Assembly (NCBI RefSeq): GCF_030249855.1
Contig: NZ_JANURN010000011.1
Location: 1-47,923 of the forward strand
Direction: 5' to 3'
Origin: Helicobacter_B zhangjianzhongii
GTDB taxonomy: Bacteria; Campylobacterota; Campylobacteria; Campylobacterales; Helicobacteraceae
Length of the DNA: 47,923 nucleotides
How positions within the stretch are numbered: position 1 is the stretch's first letter; every line of letters starts with the position of its first letter. The translations under genes were made by a program, and so were the position numbers. This document shows, one piece after another, positions 42,293 to 47,923 of the stretch. Under the pieces are notes generated by a model. The model did no database searches. It was given only the letters and a program-made list of their open reading frames with translations, and was not told the origin of the DNA.

Positions 42293-43176
42293 CAGAATCC
42301 ATAATGCCACAAAAACTACAAGGCATTTATGCCATAAGTGATGAGAGCCTAACACCTTATGCGATTTTGCCTAAATGTGTAGAATCCGCTCTTAAAGCTG
42401 GGGTTAGGATCTTTCAGCTGCGTGATAAAAGCCATAGCGATGCGTGGCTTTATCCCATTGCCAAGGAGCTTTTAGGGCTGTGTGAGCGGTATGGCGCACT
42501 TTTTGTGCTAAATGACAGGCTAGAGCTTGCCCTAAGGCTTAATACCCCGGCATTGCATATCGGCAGAGATGATGGGGAGTTTGCTCGTGTGCGAGAGCGG
42601 TTTGGCGGGATCTTAGGTGCTTCAAGCTATGGGGATTTGCACAGAGCAAAGATTCTAGAGTCTTTGGGGGCGGATTATGTGGCGTTTGGCGCGTTTTTCC
42701 CCTCTGCTACAAAGCCTAATGCCGCGCCTGCACCGCTTGAGATCCTGTCCCAAGCCAAACAAGAGCTATGCATACCAATCTGTGCTATCGGTGGCATTAG
42801 CACTCATAATATCCACCTGCTAAAAAACGCCGATATGCACGCAGTGATAAGCTCTCTATGGTCTTATGGACCACAAGATTCTAGCCTCTTAGAATCCACT
42901 TTTGATACATCGCAAAAAATGGATTGCCACACTACTGCTACGCAGTGTCTCGCAATGACAGAGAAAAATGCCCCTAGTGAAAACGCAGTTTCTTTAGAAA
43001 ACGCAGCTTCTTTAGAAAAAGTGGATTCTAGGGAAAAAGTGGATTCTAGGGATAATGCCAAAAATGTAAAAAACTCCGCACAGGAGATTTTGGAGCTAGA
43101 ATCCACTTTGCAAGACCGCCTAGATGCCATAGCCCATAATGCCAAAGCCCTGCACAATGCCTTACATAAGCGTTAG
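42289..43176 (+). CDS. thiE: Thiamine-phosphate synthase with repeat-coded insert
   Basis: 295 residues against about 200-215 in the family. Joins the pyrimidine and thiazole halves of thiamine phosphate. The TIM-barrel core is complete: RIFQLRDKS, FVLNDRLELAL, ALHIGRDDG, GILGASSYGD, YVAFGAFFPSATKPNA and IPICAIGGISTHNI up to HAVISSLWSYGPQ near 198. Residues about 200-275 are coded by dispersed repeats (motif copies, a REP-like hairpin read as KMDCHTTATQCLAMTEKN, and four 18-base units read as ENAVSL, ENAASL, EKVDSR, EKVDSR). The last about 20 residues (DAIAHNAKALHNALHKR) look like the native ThiE C-terminus. The insert is therefore in frame and probably a tolerated surface loop. ATG overlaps the kinase stop by 4 bases. 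Confidence 0.9.
   Translation: MTESIMPQKLQGIYAISDESLTPYAILPKCVESALKAGVRIFQLRDKSHSDAWLYPIAKELLGLCERYGALFVLNDRLELALRLNTPALHIGRDDGEFARVRERFGGILGASSYGDLHRAKILESLGADYVAFGAFFPSATKPNAAPAPLEILSQAKQELCIPICAIGGISTHNIHLLKNADMHAVISSLWSYGPQDSSLLESTFDTSQKMDCHTTATQCLAMTEKNAPSENAVSLENAASLEKVDSREKVDSRDNAKNVKNSAQEILELESTLQDRLDAIAHNAKALHNALHKR
42870..43105. repeat. Repeat cluster inside thiE
   Basis: In order: partial motif GATTCTAG (about 42878); TTAGAATCCACTTTT (42889-42903); REP-like hairpin (42919-42961) matching the one at 34848 at roughly nine of ten bases; 18-base units at 42979-42996 and 42997-43014 (with TTTCTTTAGAAAA) and at 43015-43032 and 43033-43050 (each with AAAAAGTGGATTCTAGGG); and CTAGAATCCAC (43096-43106). 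Confidence 0.85.
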
Positions 43177-43245
43177 TGGTATAAGTAGATCTACTTTAAG
43201 AGATTGTTTAAAAGATTGATAGAGAGTAGGGGGTTTAGGGAGAGT

Positions 43246-43267
43246 GCTAGGGCTTGCACGCCCTAGC
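43246..43267. terminator. Stem-loop between thiE and ggt
   Basis: GCTAGGGC-TTGCAC-GCCCTAGC, perfect 8-bp stem between two converging genes. No T run follows on the plus strand, and on the minus strand the T's precede the stem, so terminator function is likely but not canonical. Confidence 0.45.
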
Positions 43268-43294
43268 GCAAAAACTAAGTAAGCCTAGCTAGAT

Positions 43295-44968
43295 CTAAAA
43301 CTCTGTCCTAGGATCGTGAGCGGCTTGCATTACTCCGTTATTGATAAGGATCGCATTCACATCGCCCATATCAGGGAGCTCTACAAGTTTATAGCCCATT
43401 TTAGTAAGATTGTCTTTAGTATCTTGCCCAAGTCCAAAGGCTTCAAGCCGCAGCTCATCAGGGAGCCACTGCATATGGAAGCGACTAGATTCTACCGCGC
43501 GAGCTATGTCCATTTTGTAATCAATCACATTGATGATGACTTGCAGCACGGTTGTGATGATCCTAGCACCGCCGGGACTACCGACTACCATATAGAGCTT
43601 GTTGCTTTTATCTAGCACGATTGTAGGAGACATCGAGCTTAGAGGGCGTTTGCCCGGCTCAATGGCATTGGCATCGCCACCCACTAGCCCAAATTGATTA
43701 GGCACACCGGGCTTAATGGAAAAATCGTCCATTTCGTTATTGAGCAAGAATCCTGCCCCATCGATCGCCGCATACGCACCAAAAGAGCCATTGATCGTAT
43801 AGGTTACACTCACGGCATTCCCCCATTTATCTGCGACAGAATAATGCGTAGTGTTATTACCCTCGTGGATTGGTCCAAGACCTGGCTTTACCTCACTGCT
43901 TGGCGTGGCGTTTGGCTTGATATTGGCATAAATGCTTTTTGCATACGCTTTGCTTAGAAGTTTATCTAATGGGATTTTGACAAAGCTAGGATCCCCCATA
44001 TACTCAGACCTATCCGCATAGGCTTGGCGCATAGCTTCAGCGATGATGTGGATAGCTTGCGAGCTTTGGTAGCCTAGCTTTGTGATATTGGCGTTTTCTA
44101 TGGTGTTTAGGATTTGGATAATATGCGTGCCACCACTGCTTGGCGGAGACATAGAGAGAATCTTATAGCCCCTATAAGTCCCCTCCACAGGCTTGCGCCA
44201 TACAACTTCATATTGTGCTAGATCTTGCTTAGTGATAATCCCGCCATTTTTCTTCATATCTGCTTCGATCATTCCAGCAATCTCGCCTTTGTAGAACGCA
44301 TCAGGACCCTTCTGGGCGATGAGTCGCAAAGTCTTGGCAAGATCTTTTTGCACGAGAATTTCACCTTGCTTATAAGTCTTGCCATCAGGCTTTAGGAAAT
44401 ACTTCTTAGAGCTTGCAAACTTGGCTAGATTGCCTTGGGCTTCTAGCATTGTTTGGGCTTGTCGCTCTGTGATAGCAAAGCCCTTTTCCGCTAGCTCGAT
44501 AGAGGGCGCGATGAGATCGGCTAGCTTTTTGGTGCCATATTTATCAAGCATAGCACTCATACCTTTTACCGTGCCCGGCACTCCAGCAGCTAGATAGCCT
44601 ACAACGCTAAGATCTTGTATGACATTGCCATTTTTGTCCAAATACATATCGCGCGTGGCTTTTGCGGGAGCTACTTCGCGGAAGTCTAGGGTGATGTTTT
44701 GCCCATTTGCTAGGTGGATTAGCGCGAAGCCTCCGCCACCGATATTGCCTGCTGCTGGATGCACGACTGATAGCGCGTAGCCCACTGCTACTGCCGCATC
44801 AATGGCATTCCCGCCAGAGTCTAGCACCTTTTGCCCTATGCTATCTGCTAGCTCGTGCGTAGAGACTGCTAGACCATTGCCTTTTGGATCTGTGATAGGC
44901 AAATAGCTCGCCCCAAAGCTCTGTGTGCTTAGGAATGCACACACTATAAATACGAAAAGTTTCTTCAT
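43295..44968 (-). CDS. ggt: Gamma-glutamyltranspeptidase
   Basis: 557 residues. Secreted N-terminal nucleophile hydrolase acting on glutathione and glutamine; in H. pylori and H. bilis-type species it is a virulence factor that starves and damages host cells. Signal peptide (about 1-20, ending TQSFGA), large subunit with VLDSGGNAIDAAVAVGYALSVV, VVHPAAGNIGGGGFALI and the Arg-containing LDFREVAPA, then autocleavage before Thr373 in NTTHYSVADKWGNAVS. Small subunit with LLNNEMDDFSIKPG, GKRPLSSMSPTIVL and VVGSPGGARIITT. ATG 44968 has AAGGAG 6 bases before. Confidence 0.95.
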   Translation of the reverse strand: MKKLFVFIVCAFLSTQSFGASYLPITDPKGNGLAVSTHELADSIGQKVLDSGGNAIDAAVAVGYALSVVHPAAGNIGGGGFALIHLANGQNITLDFREVAPAKATRDMYLDKNGNVIQDLSVVGYLAAGVPGTVKGMSAMLDKYGTKKLADLIAPSIELAEKGFAITERQAQTMLEAQGNLAKFASSKKYFLKPDGKTYKQGEILVQKDLAKTLRLIAQKGPDAFYKGEIAGMIEADMKKNGGIITKQDLAQYEVVWRKPVEGTYRGYKILSMSPPSSGGTHIIQILNTIENANITKLGYQSSQAIHIIAEAMRQAYADRSEYMGDPSFVKIPLDKLLSKAYAKSIYANIKPNATPSSEVKPGLGPIHEGNNTTHYSVADKWGNAVSVTYTINGSFGAYAAIDGAGFLLNNEMDDFSIKPGVPNQFGLVGGDANAIEPGKRPLSSMSPTIVLDKSNKLYMVVGSPGGARIITTVLQVIINVIDYKMDIARAVESSRFHMQWLPDELRLEAFGLGQDTKDNLTKMGYKLVELPDMGDVNAILINNGVMQAAHDPRTEF

Positions 44969-45000
44969 CAACACTCCTTGAAAAGTTAGAATAAGCTAAG

Positions 45001-45006
45001 ATTCTA
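45001..45006 (-). promoter_or_regulatory. Likely -10 box of ggt
   Basis: TAGAAT on the minus strand (GGATAGAATCTTAGC), about 32 bases before the ggt ATG. Confidence 0.4.
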
Positions 45007-45040
45007 TCCAAATTTTTGAGACTAATACAACGGAGTAGCT

Positions 45041-46204
45041 ATGGTGCTATATATCCATATACCATTTTGCACAAGTAAGTGTGGGTATTGCGCCTTTAGC
45101 TCTTATACGGGGGTGGATTCTAGTGTACAGCAAGCCTACATACAATGCCTGCTGCGTGATCTTAGCTACACGCTTAGTGCGTATAGGGCTAAGAAGCTAG
45201 AATCTATACTCATAAATCCAGCCCTAGAATCTAGCCTTGCAGAGCTGGATTCTAGCGACTTCGCGCCTATGGAGCTTGATAGCATTTATATCGGTGGTGG
45301 CACGCCAAGCCTACTGCCTAGCAGCGCGTATGCGCTGATATTTGAGCAAATCGCGCGATTTTGCGATATGCAAAGTATCCAAGAAATCACCATAGAAGCC
45401 AATCCCAACACCCTGCAAGCACAATGGTGCCGCGATCTCTCGCGCCTAGGAGTAGGGCGCATTAGCCTAGGGGTGCAGAGCTTTGATCCGCGCAAGCTCG
45501 CATTTTTAGAGCGCGATCATAGCGGGCGAGATATTTACCACGCCCTAGAAATCGCCCAAGTCTTCCCACATAGAAGCATTGATATGATGTATGGCACGCC
45601 TTTTGATGATGAAGCCATGCTGCGTGCGGATATGCAAAAAGCCTGCGCGCTAGATATTGATCACCTCTCTGCCTACTCGCTTATGATAGAGCCGGGTGCG
45701 CGCTTTGCCCATAAACACAAATCCCTAGCCGCGCCAAGCCTAGCGCAAAAAGATAGCCTAGAGAAGCAAGCACACATCGTGCGTGAAGTAGCCCTAGCAC
45801 AGGGCTTTTACCACTATGAAGTCTCCAACTTCGCCCGCCCTTACAAATGCCTACACAATCGCAAATATTGGGCTGGGGCGGAGTATCTGGGCTGCGGCGT
45901 GGGGGCAGTGGGTAGGGTAGGGCAGGTGCGCTATGAGCGGCAAAAGGACTTGCGAGCATACCTAGCAGATCCTTTGGCAAAGGCGTGTGAGAGCCTAGCC
46001 CCAAGCGACCTAGCCTTTGAGGCGGTGTTTTTGGGGCTTAGGAGTGAAGTGGGCGTGGATATTGCTGCGGTATCTGCGTCTATCAATCCCAATCGCCTAA
46101 GTATTTTGCTAGAGGAAAAAATGTGTTTTTTGCGAGATGGCAGGCTTGTGGCGCGTGATATATTTCTGGCTGATGAGATCGCGCTATGGCTTATGCGTGA
46201 ATAG
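45041..46204 (+). CDS. hemW: Heme chaperone HemW (radical SAM)
   Basis: 387 residues. The radical SAM cluster motif is C10-TSK-C14-GY-C17 in HIPFCTSKCGYCAF, with the extra Cys-free HemW spacing (CxxxCxxC), followed by YIGGGTPSLLPS, EITIEANPNTL, VGRISLGVQSFDPRKL and SIDMMYGTPF. This family was once labelled oxygen-independent coproporphyrinogen oxidase; HemW binds heme rather than making it. The first 70 residues hold a loose insert (KLESILINPALESSLAELDSSD) coded by four copies of the recurrent motif word. Ribosome site GGAG. Confidence 0.9.
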   Translation: MVLYIHIPFCTSKCGYCAFSSYTGVDSSVQQAYIQCLLRDLSYTLSAYRAKKLESILINPALESSLAELDSSDFAPMELDSIYIGGGTPSLLPSSAYALIFEQIARFCDMQSIQEITIEANPNTLQAQWCRDLSRLGVGRISLGVQSFDPRKLAFLERDHSGRDIYHALEIAQVFPHRSIDMMYGTPFDDEAMLRADMQKACALDIDHLSAYSLMIEPGARFAHKHKSLAAPSLAQKDSLEKQAHIVREVALAQGFYHYEVSNFARPYKCLHNRKYWAGAEYLGCGVGAVGRVGQVRYERQKDLRAYLADPLAKACESLAPSDLAFEAVFLGLRSEVGVDIAAVSASINPNRLSILLEEKMCFLRDGRLVARDIFLADEIALWLMRE

Positions 46205-46237
46205 GGCAGGCGATAAGCAAGCGATGGAGCTTCAAAG

Positions 46238-46299
46238 CAAGCCTAGAATCCACTTTTTGCGTTTTGTTAGCATTATTTCAAAAGTGGATTCTAGGCTTG
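46238..46299. repeat. Inverted motif block A
   Basis: CAAGCCTAGAATCCACTTTT (46238-46257) pairs perfectly over 20 bp with 46280-46299; loop of 22 bases TGCGTTTTGTTAGC... The loop is nearly the same as in block B. Confidence 0.85.
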
Positions 46300-46525
46300 T
46301 TATGGATCGCCACGCCGATACATCGGCTCGCGATGACAAAAGGGGCATTTTGTGTGTCATTGCAAGCGGTGATTGTGCTTGTGCAAGCATTTTTATGCTG
46401 TCATTGCGAGAAAATCCGCAAGGATTTTCGTGGCAATCCATTTTCCACTAGCAGCAATGCCTTTTCTGTCATTGCGAGCAAGCGCGATAGCGGTTGCGCG
46501 GCAATCCACAAAGAAAACCACCCAG

Positions 46526-46580
46526 CCCCTAGAATCCACTTTTTGCGTTTTGTTAGCATTTTCAAAAGTGGATTCTAGGC
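46526..46580. repeat. Inverted motif block B
   Basis: CCTAGAATCCACTTTT (46528-46543) pairs over 16 bp with AAAAGTGGATTCTAGG (46564-46579); 20-base loop matching block A except for a two-base gap. Followed, as in block A, by GGCTTG and soon by TTATGGATCGCCAC. Confidence 0.85.
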
Positions 46581-46650
46581 TTGTGGTTTGTGCTGGATCT
46601 AGGCTTGCCTTATGGATCGCCACACCGCTCCTTATATCTGCGCTATTTCC

Positions 46651-46679
46651 TTGACTTGACAAAAAAAAAAAAATAGAAT
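46651..46679 (+). promoter_or_regulatory. Promoter of the chemoreceptor with 13-A spacer
   Basis: TTGACT (46651-46656), 17-base spacer, TAGAAT (46674-46679). The spacer includes thirteen A's (46661-46673). A second TTGACA at 46656 would leave only 12 bases. The spacing is optimal at this tract length, and slippage would change it. Confidence 0.55.
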
Positions 46680-46708
46680 TTTGTATTTGACAAATCAAGG
46701 AGGAAGCA

Positions 46709-47923
46709 ATGTTTAATAGACTAAGCATAGGAAGCAAGATCGTTGTTTCAGTGAGTTTGATTCTGCTTTTGTGTATGGGGATTTTGGGCGTTGTTTTGGT
46801 GAGTGTTTCGCACAATATCCAAACTAGTGATGCCAATAAGCTTGTGCTAAATGTAGCAAAGCGGACAGGCAATGCCATAGAAGGCTATATCAATGAAAGC
46901 TTTGTAGCCCTAAACTACTCGCAAAGAAATCTTGCGCAATATATCCATAGCAAAAGCTTCAATGAAAATACAGCAAAGCATATCCTAACCGCCCTTTTAG
47001 ACTCTAATCAATGGGTAGAATACGGCTATATCTACCTAAAAAGCCCATCACTAATGCCTGATGCAAGTAGTGCTTATAGGCTGGCAAATGGCGGAGTGCT
47101 GATGCTAGGGCACGATGATAAGCCAAAGGAGCTTGGAGGGGTGGCGATTTTGCCTGCTGATAGGGCATTTTTAGCTGATGATGGCTTGCAAAAGGCTCTT
47201 TCAAGTGGCAAGCCAAGTATCGGTAATCCCACAGAGATGCACACTGCTGGGGAGCAGAAAATACGCGTGACGCTTAATTACCCAATCATAGATGAATATG
47301 GCAGTGTCCAAGGTGTCGTGGGAGCTACATTGCACCTGGGGCTTATAGGGGACTCTCTCTTTGCGCAGCGCAGAAGTATCTTTGAAAATGACTATCGCGC
47401 GCTTATCACAAGTGATGGGGCGTTTGTCCTGCACCCAAATAGCGAATTTACAGGCAAGAATCTCGCTGATGTAAGTGCGGATAATCCAAGTATGCAAGCC
47501 GTGCTAAATGCGCTCAAATCCCACGAATCTGGCGTATATGAAGTGAGAAATAAGCGAGGGGAAGAGAGTATTATGGGGATCGCTTCATTTGAAGTGGGGC
47601 GAGGTAGCACTGGGCAGTGGTGGGGGAGCGTTACCGTTGCGCCCAAATCATCAGTGTATGACTCTGTGGGCTTTATGAGAAATGTCAATATTGCGGGTGT
47701 TTTGATCTGTGTGCTGGTGATCGCGACATTTGTGTTTATCTATGTAAAGATAACGATCACAGCTCGTATCCATCGTATCTCCCACACTCTCTTTGAATTT
47801 TTCCAATACCTAAACCACGAGACAAAAGTCGCGCCAAAGCCACTTGTGCTAAAGAGCCAAGATGAGCTAGGGGTGATGGCAGTAGCTATCAATCAAAACA
47901 TCGAGCGCACGCAAAATGGGCTA
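46709..47923 (+). CDS. Methyl-accepting chemotaxis protein (3' end outside window)
   Basis: The first 405 codons. Short cytoplasmic start, membrane helix (about 11-33), a large periplasmic dCache-type sensor (about 35-320) with WVEYGYIYLKSP, AGEQKIRVTLNYPIID, GVVGATLHLGLI and HPNSEFTGKNLADV, second membrane helix (about 325-350, IAGVLICVLVIATFVFIYV), and the start of a HAMP-like domain (ITARIHRISHTLFEFFQYL...DELGVMAVAIN). The signalling hairpin lies beyond the window. The ligand cannot be told from sequence. Ribosome site AAGGAGG is very strong. Confidence 0.88.
   Translation, partial: MFNRLSIGSKIVVSVSLILLLCMGILGVVLVSVSHNIQTSDANKLVLNVAKRTGNAIEGYINESFVALNYSQRNLAQYIHSKSFNENTAKHILTALLDSNQWVEYGYIYLKSPSLMPDASSAYRLANGGVLMLGHDDKPKELGGVAILPADRAFLADDGLQKALSSGKPSIGNPTEMHTAGEQKIRVTLNYPIIDEYGSVQGVVGATLHLGLIGDSLFAQRRSIFENDYRALITSDGAFVLHPNSEFTGKNLADVSADNPSMQAVLNALKSHESGVYEVRNKRGEESIMGIASFEVGRGSTGQWWGSVTVAPKSSVYDSVGFMRNVNIAGVLICVLVIATFVFIYVKITITARIHRISHTLFEFFQYLNHETKVAPKPLVLKSQDELGVMAVAINQNIERTQNGL

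Larger units (their letters stand above)
46205..46708. repeat. 504-base gene-free repeat cluster
   Basis: No gene; short open frames here are translations of the repeats. In order: inverted motif block A (46238-46299); REP-like hairpin GGATCGCCACGCCGAT-ac-ATCGGCTCGCGATGACA (46304-46337); REP-like hairpin around AAAATCC-GCAA-GGATTTT (46400-46440); REP-like hairpin (46467-46508); inverted motif block B (46526-46580); half of another REP unit (46613-46628); then the promoter of the chemoreceptor. Confidence 0.8.

Noticed and set aside
42200..42300. TPP riboswitch before thiE
   Set aside because: thiE starts inside the kinase gene with a 4-base overlap; there is no leader and no conserved thi-box sequence.
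46137..46654. Open frames of about 100 codons over the repeat cluster and hemW end
   Set aside because: Their products are translations of REP and motif copies (such as KVDSRL), they overlap each other and hemW, and lack ribosome sites.
46205..46708. Insertion sequence remnant
   Set aside because: Many inverted repeats, but no transposase-like coding in any frame; the short open frames translate the repeats themselves.

Overview
The window looks like chromosomal DNA of a Helicobacter, probably an enterohepatic or other non-pylori species. Several blocks match Helicobacter gene order: lpxL-ppx/gppA-ferredoxin (compare H. pylori HP0277-HP0280) and rsmH followed by an ftsL-like gene. Other pointers are a GltX1-type glutamyl-tRNA synthetase, fliL beside acpS, a secreted gamma-glutamyltranspeptidase, and promoters of the extended TGNTANAAT type with no clear -35. 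The species cannot be fixed from sequence alone. Genes are densely packed, often touching or overlapping by 1-11 bases, and nearly all are housekeeping.

Layout. 1-480: a broken-looking coding fragment at the left edge and the SRP RNA gene (minus). 481-4758 (plus): hypothetical protein, rsmD, fliL, acpS, leuD, leuB, a TPR-like protein and a CiaD-like protein. 4833-6883: universal stress protein and a TraF/FadL-like outer membrane protein. 7033-8916 (minus): lspA, glmM. 9019-10398: rpsT, prfA. 10509-13468: gltX diverging from a TRIC-type membrane protein and a PolB-like exonuclease. 13449-23241 (minus): tilS, two tRNA-Leu, atpE, pnp, a phosphoribosyltransferase, plsC, an SH3-domain membrane protein, purQ, purS, purC and a C-terminal processing protease. 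23405-26983: thioredoxin-like protein, AAA-type ATPase, an unknown protein, a tiny LptM-like lipoprotein on the opposite strand, and a TPR lipoprotein. 27145-34749 (plus): typA, nitroreductase, nrdA, purE, a DUF3972-like protein, a DUF89 protein and an M23 peptidase. 35181-39186 (minus): lpxL, ppx/gppA, ferredoxin, ftsL-like, rsmH. 39322-43176: a pstS-type binding protein diverging from a PhoR-like histidine kinase that overlaps thiE. 43295 to the end: ggt (minus), hemW, and the first 405 codons of a chemoreceptor.

The most unusual signal is a short word that genes do not explain. TGGATTCTAG or its complement CTAGAATCCA occurs 32 times by my count (21 plus, 11 minus), in coding and non-coding DNA, often extended to AAAAGTGGATTCTAG. 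In three places two copies face each other and form long perfect hairpins just behind genes. This is how DNA uptake sequences look in Neisseria and Haemophilus, so I propose it as a candidate DNA uptake (or other genome-wide recognition) sequence of this Helicobacter lineage.

Three places (34771-35180, the 3' part of thiE, and 46238-46640) also carry REP-like hairpins (GGATTGCCAC...GCAATGACA), and two of them share a TTTCTTTAGAAAA element. In thiE these repeats are read through in frame and give the enzyme an extra segment of about 75 residues. Other notable points are a circularly permuted PstS, a 13-A run exactly between the -35 and -10 boxes of the chemoreceptor promoter, and 9-A runs inside two genes.
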